Below, piece after piece: positions 35,976 through 47,700 of a stretch of DNA of 64,000 nt; position 1 is the first letter of the stretch; every line of letters starts with the position of its first letter. The stretch is from Pelecanus crispus. Its lineage: Eukaryota; Chordata; Aves; Pelecaniformes; Pelecanidae. Location of the stretch: positions 19,941,397-20,005,396 of the forward strand of contig NC_134652.1 of the NCBI RefSeq assembly GCF_030463565.1, in the 5' to 3' direction. The notes beneath the pieces were generated by a model. That model saw nothing but the letters and a program-made list of their open reading frames with translations. It made no database searches and was not told the origin of the DNA. The translations under genes and the position numbers were made by a program.

Positions 35976-35996
35976 CAGAGTGGTTCTTTTTATTTG

Positions 35997-38336
35997 CTGG
36001 AGTGGATTATGGAGTGGTGAGCACGCACAGGGAAATTCTGTCTCTCTTTAAAGAAAGTTCACATCTTGACCTCTGTAAAACTCTTAAAAACTCAAAGTCT
36101 CAGCTGCCTAGAGCAGCTAGCCCTTGAGCTACCTCCCTGCCACTGTTAAATAAACGCCCTCTCTTACTTATTTTGTTAAATGGAAACACATATACAAAAG
36201 CAGAAAGACAGTACTTGATAGCTAGTAAAACAAAGCTACAGTTTTATTACTGAGTTTGATTTAAAAATCTCAGTTCCTCAGCAAGTCAGTACTTACTATG
36301 TGGAGCACATGAGACAGCTTCCATTGTCCGAGCCAAGGAAGACACCCAGTCCTGCTAGGAAAGGCAGGCACCTCTCCCTTTCCTTTAGGGGGGGCAGAAC
36401 AGTCTTAGCAGTAGCGCCAGCAGGGGCACCGATGCCTAATCTCATTGGGATGTTACACGCTGCATTCAGTTAAAATCCTAAGGTCCCACGGCATGGCCTC
36501 CCAGCGAAATACACCACAGGCTCCCACACACCCTCACCAACCCCTGGCAGTTGGCTTCTAGCCAGCAGGCTTTACAGTCTGGCCAAAACAATGTCCTGGG
36601 CAATGAGGTGGGGTCAGGAGCGGGCAGCGACGAATAGTTGTTACTGGAGTGCCAATTTTGGAGACTAAGTGAATTTACAGAAATGCCACAGAGCAGCACG
36701 CAGAAGAAACGCCTGTTCTGTCTGCAGCCAGCTATCCTAGAGTGAGGTCAACAGCTTTAGACAGATGAGACTTTTCTCACACAAGCACCATAACTTGTGA
36801 GTGTCACCTTGCCAGCCGTAGGCTTTATTTGTGAACACGCTCTTCTCCATAAAAATTTCGGCACACCTCTGCTTGCTGCCCTTCTCTGCAAGCCACTACT
36901 TCACTACTTGTTTCTGCACAATTACCCAGACACTGGGAGCATACCTTGCAGGAAATAGAAATTACATCAGTGCTGGCTAACTCTGTTTATTATCCTAACT
37001 GAGAAGAAGTTCAATTGTTCAGGCATCAAAGCTGCCAGAACAATGCGCTTCAGGAAACTGGGGGAGAAGAAACTTCTCAACCAGTTCCTGAAGCACTGTA
37101 TCTGCTTAAAGGGCAAAGATACAGACTGTAAATTTTTTAAATCAAGTCAAACAAGTAGCAAGAAGGATCTCTGGCATTCAAAGCCTCTTTCCATATGCTA
37201 GTTATGAAAGAACTCCTCTCATGCTCAAGGTAGGTTATGCTCTTGCCAAGGCAAGATAATGTGTCATTCAGAAAATTGCACCAGACAAACACATTTCTGC
37301 TTCTGCATCATTAGAGCATCATTTTGAAGGCAAGTCCATAAATGATAAACTACTGTGTGAAGATACATATATATTACATCCCAATACCTATAATAAGACA
37401 GACTCATATCACAAAGTCAACATGTAAAATAATAACATAAAGAAAAAAAATATTCCATTATTTGTTGAATAAAGCAAAAGCTGTTGTGACTTACACCAGC
37501 GTTATATACAACTGTTAGTCTACTGAGAACTTCATCTATTCTGCTAAGTCCAGATACTAAAAGCTCAGTGATGACCCACTGCAAGATTTCTGCAGTATTT
37601 TACATGATGTAACTTCCACCTCTCAACTTGCTGTCAGATGCAAATAGAGAACCGGAATATTCACAGGAAGGCTGGCTCAAGAGTATCTTGAGTACAGCAG
37701 CTTACATAATTTTTATATTGGTTTAATCAAAAGAAAAATTTCAGTCAACATTTGGAAGAACTCTGAAAACACTCTGATTATAAATCTGTTATGATTGCCT
37801 TTTTGGCAGCCAGATTAGGTTTACTGAGGCATTAACAGGACGGAAAATGGAAAGGCAGGAGGCAGCAAAATGAACGCTCTCATAGGCAACACTGCCAGAC
37901 CAGGACATAAAGAAGGAAATGATGCAGTAAAAATGATGTGACGTGGAGACTGCTCAGGCCAAGGTGAGACAGCTGTTACGGCGCGACTGTGACACCACAC
38001 TGGGCACACGTTCAGTGTAACCTTGGGCTCTTCGTTCCCATCTGTGGTAACCATTCATGTTACTGTTTGGTTTTAAGACCTGCAGGACAGGGATGGCCTT
38101 TGGCATGTGTGTCAGGTCAGTCAGTCCTACTGTAACACAAATCCAAGATACCTCCTAGCAAGTGACAGATGCTGGGATCTTCTTTACAGGCACTGATCAC
38201 GAAACAGAATGGGAAGCAGTTTTTTTTCTTTTTTACTGCACCATTATTCTTCACAGGCCAGTGAAGGTAAACTTCATCTACTAGCTTGCAGTTCTAAGAG
38301 ACCATAAGAGCTAGACTTTGCATTCTTAGACACATT
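35997..38336. other. Convergent spacer between ANKRD1 and RPP30 3' ends
   Basis: About 2.3 kb with no recognised exon. Several AATAAA hexamers on the - strand (36986, 36834, 36243) could serve longer RPP30 transcripts. No repeat family recognised. Confidence 0.55.
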
Positions 38337-38342
38337 TTTAAT
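38337..38342 (-). terminator. Candidate RPP30 polyadenylation signal
   Basis: ATTAAA on the - strand about 320 nt after the RPP30 stop. Alternative canonical AATAAA hexamers on this strand are at 36986-36991, 36834-36839 and 36243-36248. The 3' end cannot be chosen from sequence alone. Confidence 0.35.
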
Positions 38343-38662
38343 AAAAAAGGAATGCACTTGTACAAGTGAAAATTTCTGTGTGTTAGAAATGTTGTGTTGA
38401 GTTTGCACTAACTCCAGAGACAAGACAAGGTGGAGACGGTCTCCTGACCTTGACCAGAAGCTCAGCATCACTTTTCAGATGGGGTGAACTACCATTTAGC
38501 AGACTCATTCCCACAGCTTTCCTCATTTGAATACCAGAAGAATAATTCTTCTCCAGGCTAAATAAAGTAGTAAGGGAGGAACTGGGTCAGCTGGAGAGTG
38601 GGGGAACACTCAACACTTGGTAAAGATGGGATGGAGGCTCCTGTTGACAATTGGTTCAGTCC

Positions 38663-38772
38663 TCAAGCTTGAGTCTTAGCTTTTTTGCAGGCTGGCAGTG
38701 TTGTTTCCTCCTCCTCAACCTTGCGAGGTTTCTTTACCGTGTACACTACCCCACAGGCACTCTTCCGAGTTT
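38663..38772 (-). CDS. RPP30: RPP30 terminal coding exon 11 (residues 233-268, stop)
   Basis: Acceptor TATTCCAG. Encodes (E)TRKSACGVVYTVKKPRK, then VEEEETTLPACKKAKTQA and TGA at 38665-38663. The KKPRK and KKAK clusters are probable nuclear localisation signals. The tail is the least conserved part compared with human. Confidence 0.95.
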
Positions 38773-41700
38773 CTGGAATATACAAGCAGAAGCTGTAGTA
38801 CCTCAAATAAAATGACACTAACACATTTAATGCATACTCACTGCAGGTGTCCATGCCCCAAAGCACAGTTCAACATGTTTAACAGCCAGCCAGTCAGCAC
38901 ACACAGCAGGTAAGCAACCTGCATGGGCAGGAGCTGGGGATACACTGCCTTATGGAGCAGGGAAACTAAAGTGGGAAATCCGATGGATGATGGGCAAAGA
39001 AGTTAAAACTGAGTTCTGCAGGGGTTGAGGGGCTGCAGACACACAAAACCATAGGAAACCAGGCTTAATCAGTTCAATAGTCACAGAAGGGCACATTGTT
39101 GAAGTGTTGTCAAAAGCATTTCTGCATTTCCGAGCAAAACAAACTGTTCTTAAAAAAAAAAAATTCACATACCCCAGGATTCTTAAACAGACTATGTTGT
39201 CATAGCTGTATTGGTAGAGGCTCCCCTATACATACCAAGTAAGTGGCTTTATGGTATTCAAGAATATTTTATTTACAGAACCCTCAGCATTACCATAAAA
39301 TACTACTGTGTGATGCTACCAAACTCTTCATATGTTTGCCAAACAACCTAGTGAGCCCAATCCAATTTCAGAACTACAGTGGGAGGCTTCTCTGCAAAAT
39401 CTGAGGTAGAAGAGATTCCCTACAAATACTCTGTTAGCAAAGAGGCTATGCAAGAACCTTGCCAAAATATCTCGACTTATTCTGGGCCAGTATTCTCTGG
39501 GGGACAGGGAAATGACATCTGCTATTTAATTTCACAGATAAGATAGATGATGGTCTTGAGAAATTCCACATAAACTTGACAAAAACTCTTCCAACACACT
39601 GTCTTCACGTAGATAAGTAGCAGTCTGGAGGAGAACTCTGTTCACAGAAATGCCCTCTCCAAGAAATCAAAGCTACCTGCTGTGAATTACAGCAGGTTCA
39701 AGCCCCACCTCTACCAAAACAAGAGATGCAAACCAAATCCTACTGTATGTTTGAAACTGAGAACAACTCAAGTTGTTGGGAAGGTGACTAGAAATCATAC
39801 CTACCCAACAAACTTTGACAGAGGCAGAAATTAAGAGCGAGATGTGACTACTCAGTCACAAAGTTAAACTGGCATCAGAATAAACAACAAAAAAATCACA
39901 AAACATTAAGAACCAATAAATAAGCATGTGAAAGGGAGGGTGGAGATGGAAAAAATGGTGCTACAGTGGAAAGCAAGGGTCTAAAATTATTGCTGGAACA
40001 CAAATTGTGGCATCTCTTAGCTGCACGACACCAGGACACAAAATAGAGCTGGAAACCTTTGATTTCCAGTGCAGGGGGCCACAAGCTGTATTTCCACTTT
40101 CTTAATATTAGAAATGGGCGAGTAGAAGAGAGCTACTGTGAGCTGCCTCTGCTGAGAGCATAAGGAAGCAAGTTTTGTTTCACCAGAACACTTCAAGCCA
40201 TTGTACACCATATGAAACATTTTTTTCTAAGCAGCAAGCACTCGGGGCATTTGATTTTGCATCAAGTTTGAAATGGTCCACACTGAACAGCAGGTCAGAA
40301 ATAGACCACATAATGAAGCATCAGAAAGGGACATGGCAAAGGCTGCTTCTGCACTCATGCTGCAAGTGGGGAAACGCATAACACATGCACCCCAATTTTC
40401 TTGAAGTCAAATGATGGAGTTTCTGCTGGTGTCACCGAGATCAGCATTCAACCCTTTCTGAAACAAGGGATAGTTTCACTACGAAGCACAACAGGCAGAT
40501 CTGTGTTTTGGCTAAACAGTTTATGACTTGTTAATGTGGTTAAGTGGGTACTCCAGTACAGACAGCACCATCAATTCAGCCACTGATTTGCTAACATGGC
40601 AACAAGGGAAAATAAAACACCCTTGCCGCACAAGCTCGTCTTCATGCATTGGACAAGGGAGCTAAAACCCCAGGCTAACTTACTCTGTAAGGTCTTGGAC
40701 CTTCTGGAAAATATGCATTAACACGAACTTAGTTTAACAAACACAAGTGTTACTTAGGTGAGTTTGCATGCACTTTTCACTCACCTCCATGAAGCACGGT
40801 GGCTCTGCAGTTGGTAGACACGGCTGCCTTGGCTTCGCTTTCTGACAGGCCAAACAGCAAACCTCTGTCACCTTTACTCAGGATCAAAATGCACAGAAAG
40901 AAACAACCGAAATAGGGAAGTCTGTCTGCATGATAGGTTTGCTGGGAATTAGCAAAGCTGTAACTCAGAGTGACATTTTGCATAAGGTTACCCAGAGGCA
41001 GCAAACTGAGGCACCCAATTCTCCTGGCTGCAGCTCCCCAGCAGCCCTCCTGGAAAGCTCCTGGCAACATTGCTTTTTTCCAGACAAGAAGCTGTACTTT
41101 TGAAAATAAAAGTCTGTCAACACAGGAACATTTTTATATGCATAATCAAGTAAAAAAAAAAAAAAAACATTGAAAATTTCAGTTTTGGGGAAAGGGCATT
41201 GTCTGATATAAAAGCATTAGGCTGAAAAGTTCCCAGCCACCTTGAGCAGGGATGACACCAGATTAGGTATGTTAATTTGGGTTGAGCCTGACTGCTCTTT
41301 TTAAGAGGGAAGGAAACATTGCACATAAAATCCTTCCAGGCCACACACCCTCCCACACAGTTCTCACGACTCAGAGCACACTCCTCCCTTCAAGGGACAG
41401 TCCACATATGTGCCTAGGGGTGGGGAGGGGGAAGTAGTAAAAATGCATCTGAATTCCTAAAAGAAGGGGACAAAAGACATCCTCCTTGGTTTCTAGAACA
41501 CAACCACTTATTTAACAGCACATATGTAACTAAGGACTGGAAAATTCATAACAGAAGTAACCAGCACTCAGATAGGTACTTTATCTTTCTTAATATGAGC
41601 ATGATTTTATAGCTTCTTCTACCAAAGATGTGGCACCTTGGAGATCGTAAGTAATAATTTCCGGTTTGGTTCACACTGTCCATAGATTTTTATGGGTTTT

Positions 41701-44700
41701 ATTAATTTCTCCACTTACACCCACACAGTATCAATGCATATCACAACAAAATATACCTATAGCTGAAAAAAGACACTACTATTTACAGTGACTGCTCATG
41801 CCACCCCATGACCAAGAGCCGTTGCTCCTTCCACACCCACTCAGAGCCCTGATTTACTGAACTGGTCACCAACAAGCATCACTGTGTAAAGTTCAAGGAG
41901 TGTAAATGATGGAAGTATTTCAAAACTACTTTGAACTTTCACATGTTACTATTAACTGCCGCCTTTGACTTAGAAAAAGGATACAGATTAGCCACGTCGT
42001 AAGGACCTCGCAGTTCTAGAGGCTGAAACAGAACAAAGAAGGTTGGATATGTGCATGCACTGTCTTGCAGGCTGAGAGAGTGTGAACAGGCAGGACAGGG
42101 CTATCAGTAAGGCAAGATTAAATGCTACATAATAGCAAGCTGCTGAAGATACACTAGGAAATCAAGCAAATATTATTATTATTTTGGAAAACAGAGTCCC
42201 CATCTGGGAGAAAACTGTCATGGAAAATACCACAGCAACAAGAAAACCTCCACCCACCCACCCCCCCCAAAAAAAAAAACAAACCCCAAACCAAAACACC
42301 AAACCACCAACCAAACCACCCCAAACCCCACAATACAATTCTTTGGTAAAATAGAGTGATTAAAAAAACCCACAAGATAGCAATCATATTTAAAATCACA
42401 ATTTTTATATGTTTAATATATTAACTAAAGCTGTATTTTCAGCCACAGATAAATCCTCAAATTGTTCTGACTTCAACAAAAATCTGGGACTTACTCTTTC
42501 AGCTGCACTAGATATAACAATGTTCTGGAAAAGAGAGCAAATGTTCATCTGTCAGACAGCATCAAGAAATGGGGGAAAAAAAAAGCAGCAAGCAACAAAG
42601 ACTTTATGAGCATTAGCTAAGTTCAGGCTCAGAGCCCAATTAACCGTGAGAGTATCTGATGCCATCAAATGAAGTGAACTCTAGCAGGGTGTGGATCTTA
42701 ATTTGGGGACATGAATAAACCCAGGTTATCCCCCCGTCCCATACAGAGGGCCAGGCACAGGGACAAGCCCTCCCTCGCAGTTATAAAGCTCTCACAGACA
42801 GATGCGAGTTGAATAAGCACTGCACCTTTTAGAGGGATAAGCTAAGCAGTATAAATGTCAGAGTGATGGCATTAAGCAAGCACCTACCATCTCATAGTGG
42901 ACTTCTGTCCTGGTTTCGGCTGGGATAGAGTTAATTTTCTTCCTAGTAGCTGGCATAGTGATGTGTTTTGGATTTAGTAGGAGAACAATGTTGATAACAC
43001 GCTGATGTTTCAGTTGTTGCCAAGTACTGCTTATGCTAGTCAAGGACTTTTCAGCTTCCCATGCTCTGCCAGGTGCACAAGAAACTGGGAGGGGGCACAG
43101 CCAGAATAGTTGATCCAAAATGCCCAAAGGGCTATTCCATACCATATGACGTCATGCTCAGTATATAAACTGGGGGGGGTTGGCCGGGGAGCAGCAATCG
43201 CTGCTCGGGAACTGGCTGGGTATCGGTCGGCGGGTGGTGAGCAATTGCATTGTGCATCACTTGCTTTGTATATTATTATTATTAGTATTATTATTGTATT
43301 GTTATTATTACTACTACTATTTATGTCAATTATTAAACTGTTCTTATCTCAACCCAGGAGTTTTCTCACTCTTACTCCTCCGATTCTGTCCCCCATCCCA
43401 TCAGGGTAGGGGGAGTGAGCGAGCGGCTGCGTGGTGCTTAGTTGCTGGCTGGGGCTAAACCACGACAAAGGGACCTTGAGGGCAAAGAAGAAATGCAGAG
43501 TTGCACACACTGTGTTAAGAAGTGCCCCCTTTAATTACAGTAGCTGAAAGAGGCCCTACAAAAATGACATTTCAGCCTGAGCTGTAACAGAAATGGACTT
43601 AGGAGTTCAGGATCCCCCAGAAGCAGCTTACATATAGTGCCTTTAGACAGTTTGGTCCTCCTGTATTTTCATCCTACTCTCTGTGTTGCAGTACAACTTG
43701 ATCATAACCTCAGCATTCACACTGGCCTTGATCAAACTCATGCTGGTTGAGGAAACCTGTCTGCAGCTAGGCAGTGGCTGCCACTTCATGCCATATGCTC
43801 ACTTCCCTCAACACTGGCACCCCCACGAAATCACCAGGCAGAGAGACATCCTTCTCCCTTCTCTCCCAAAGGGTTTCTACAGAACAGGTTTGTGACTGCT
43901 CAGGGACTGGCAGATACCACAGCTCAGCTGTCAGCACTCTTCTGATTTTAAACCTCCAATGATGCTCACCCAGGGGGAGACTGTTTTGCACAGGTGGAAA
44001 CTGCAGCAGCAGCAAAAAATTCCTTGCACCTTTTATTATACTGAACAAAAGGCTTTGGGAATTCCTGCTTGAGTGGGTGGGAATGAAAATTGTACTGAGG
44101 CAGCGAAAGACTTTCTCTCTCTGACGTCAGTACCACCAACACATCACACCACCTCCAGTTACAAGGTGGGGCTTTTGATCCCTTCCTTGCACTGCCTTGC
44201 TTGTCCTGCCACCTCCCCAGCACAAAGAGCAGGGCAGACACTGGAAAAAAATGCTCTGTGCGCAGCTGGAACTCAACCCATAAAAGAGCTATTTGCATGG
44301 AAATGACTGCATGTTCACACCGTGCCCAAGGTTTCCTTGCGTGCTGAGGAGGAAAGGATGGGACAGACACCTCTGCCTCAGCATAAGGAAAGCAAGAAGC
44401 GGAAGCAATACATACATCAAAGTGACTTAATAGCACACATCATGATAGAGCCTATGACATTTCTTTCTGCATAGTTCACCTTTAAAATGACTGCACTATG
44501 GATCCCAAGGGTGCTTTTGAGCTTCAGTGGTGCTGACTGCAAGAGTTTGCTGGGAAAATTCAAGTCTCCTGCTCTGAGCTGTAGCAACCAACGCCTGTCT
44601 CCCAGGCTCAGAGAAACTCCCAGAGCAGCTGTGCAACACATCTTGAACCAGCGCGGGATCGTGGTTCACGGCTGCACATTGGAGATGCGCTCTGCCTGCT

Positions 44701-47700
44701 TCAAAGGCAACTGGCTTCCAGTTAGGGGATGGGCAAGACAGGAGAAGGAGACAAGAGCAGACAAGAAAAGCACTGCTAGAGAGTGAAGAAGAGGCAGGCA
44801 AAGGCAAATCCAAGGGAAGAACTCAAAGGCAAAACATTATCTCCCCAGGTAAAGGAGACAGCAGCTGCTCAGTACACTGCTCCAGGCACAGTACCCACAG
44901 TTACCAAAACACAGGGGGTGAGGGACTGTGGCTATGCACACCTTCTGTCTGGCAAGGCAGGCGAGTCCCTCCCTCATTCCCTGCACATTTTAACATGTTT
45001 TAAGGACTCTGCTCAACGCCAGCTCTGAGGATACCAGTAGATTTCTGGAAGTTTCTCTGCCCTACTACAACAGAGGAGAAACAAAAGGATCCAAAAGCTG
45101 CTACAAGTTCAGCAGCTGTAGGTTACAGAAGGCGAGAGCTGCATGCCAGGTGCCAATGCAAGCAGCCTATGGACCAGCCCTCCCGTGTCTCATTAAAAAA
45201 AGGCCTTTATGTAACTGATGGAGACAAACTGCCAGTGGGGGCTAATAACCATCTCTGCTGGCCCACCAGGTACTGAGCCTGAAGGCAAAAAATAAAGACA
45301 AGATAGCAGTCCTCTCCCAGCACCTAACAACTTGTCATGCCCAGCTCCAGCTGATTTACCTTCCAGGCACAGATGATGCACTAGACTGACAGATGCAGAA
45401 AGATAGAGCAGTGTACACAGACTGAGCACCCGAACATCTCACTTGCTCTGTTTGCGACGCCAACTCAACTGATGCTCTCTAAATCAACAACTGTATGAGA
45501 AGCGCATCTTTAACGGCACAAAGGAAAGAGGAGCACTGGCAAAAAGGAATCCCAAAGGAAAGGGGTTTTGTGTGTATGTACCTCATCTCCAAGTCACTAT
45601 TTTGCACAATTAACGCCCAGAGCTGGGCTTCTCAGGAAAGGCCATGCAAATACTCACTTTCTTCTGTAGCGCTAAGGGAATTCATCTGTTTGACCCACTC
45701 TGCTGTCCTATAAATAGGCTGCCATGCCTGAGGGGAACTGAGGTAATGACAGATCTGCTTTTAATTGGTCTTCCAAGCTGTATATCCCACTTCAGACTAG
45801 GTCTGCAGGGTAATGCCAATTTTGGCTTCTCTGGACTAGCAAAGTGTGGCAAAGGCCATTTCCAATAAAGGTGGTGGGAGCTACAATCTCTTAACTTGGA
45901 TATGTATTATAATACACTTCCCTGTTAAAAAAAACCATGGCCTGAGAGGACCCAGCATGACAGGCAGCTTCGCCTGGTAGCCTGGGAGGAGGTAAGGTAT
46001 GAAAGCAATGGATTACAGGCGTCTCGGCTGCAAGCGTTACTTCTTCCTTGGGTTTCAGTAGCAGGGAAGAGTGCAGTTGATCTGACTGCAGCAAAGCCCT
46101 GGCTGATAGCCAGCTAGCTGCTGGGTCTGTTTTGTATACTGGGAGTTTACTAACTGTTTAACAAAACAAGATTCCTACTTTTTTCTTATTATTTTCTATG
46201 TCCCATATTCAAGGTATACTATCAACAAAGAGCTTTTGGTCAATTGGAAATATGAAATGGGGGATTTTAAAGAGATGCATGGATTTCAGTTCTAGTGCAA
46301 ACCTTAGATCTCTGGCACTTCTTTTTTCCCCTTTTGTTTTGTGTATTGCATACAATAATAACATCTGTTGTTGTTCTGAAAAAAGAATCTTAACAGTTTG
46401 ACAACTTAAGAAGAAAGCATGCAGTGGTGCATGGCTGGAAGTATCTGGAGCTAGAATAATTGTGTCCTTGTATTAGTAGGCAAAGATTCAGTCACAGCTT
46501 CAGAAACCCCAGCATCAAACTCATTTAAAATGGCTCAGTCCAAACAACTCCAGAAGAATTTGAACTGAATCAATTAGCTTTCTAATTGAAGGAGCTTACC
46601 TTTCCTTTGCAGATCTGCATCAGGCTGATCGCATTTGAAATTGTGTATCTTCTCATTGTGGAGTCTTTGATGGCAGGCGTGTAAAGAAGTTCAAAGTAAA
46701 TGCCTCGATCTATTGCCTTCAGATGAAAGGGAGTGATCAAAAATCAAAAGTAGAGAAGAATAACAATCTAACAACTGCTGTCTATTATTGATGCAGCTTA
46801 TTCTCAGTTTAACTGTGTTATATATGAAAAAATTAAGGCGGAATTGTTCCAGCAAGACCACAGCATAGCACTGGAGGGGGGTGGAATGTTTCACTGTACA
46901 CCAGATATGTGTACTTGAATCTTGGGATGACAGATGAATGAGGTTTAACAAAGAAATACCAGCCACTTATTACTTGCAATTGGCTTTCCTCTATCACAGA
47001 GTTGACAAGACAGGTAACCACTGCTGGTCAGAAACAAGTTTGTAAATTTTGAGAACCCTCCTCCTGTAGCCCCACAGCTTGCTGCAAGGAAGACCACTGC
47101 TTCCCACAGTACCCATGTCTTGCAAATGAGGAATTTGTCCTTGCATAAAAGCAGCAATGAGGTCCCTTCTCTGCTACCTTGCAGCATACTCTGGTGTTTG
47201 TGACAATGTTAAATAACAGTGAGTCACAGGAGAGGTTCCAAATAGTAATACTCTGTATTTTCAGCTGCTTTAAAATCCCTTGCTATCTCTCAAAGTACCT
47301 CATGAAAACCCTAGTATTCTCATTTTGCAAACACACAGAGAAAAGTTAAGCAACTTGCTGTAGGACACAGTGAGTTAGCGACAAAGACACAATTCAAAGC
47401 TAGGAGTTCCTAGTTCCCTGGCCTATACTACATTTGCCTGAAATGTTACTCTATGCTTTATACCCATATTATTTAAAAAATGCTGCAGTTAATACTGTAA
47501 GAGAGTCCAGTAACTGAATACAGATGGAATTAATCCAGCTCCCGTCCATGCATGACCTCTGAATGCGAGCACAACAGAAGCTGTGTAAAACATTAAATGT
47601 TTTACAGAGAGCTGGTCTGACATCTGCAAACAAGAAGAAAAGCCTGAATGTATCAAAACCAAAACAGGTGATGGCAATACACCCTTTTCCAGCCAGGCAG

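Larger units (their letters stand above)
35183..35996 (+). other. ANKRD1: ANKRD1 3' UTR
   Basis: The AT-rich stretch runs from the TGA to about 20 nt past the AATAAA at 35970-35975 (overlapping ATTAAA at 35966). It contains an AUUUA cluster at 35396-35425. The cleavage point is inferred, not seen. Confidence 0.75.

Noticed and set aside
42132-42156. Candidate RPP30 exon reading SVSSAAC on the - strand
   Set aside because: Only 25 nt between AG and GT, wrong phase and poor match. The true NIVISSAAER micro-exon is at 42495-42524.
43966-44436. 156-codon - strand open frame within RPP30 intron 7
   Set aside because: Lies wholly inside an intron, has no recognisable domain and is not flanked by usable splice sites linking it to RPP30.
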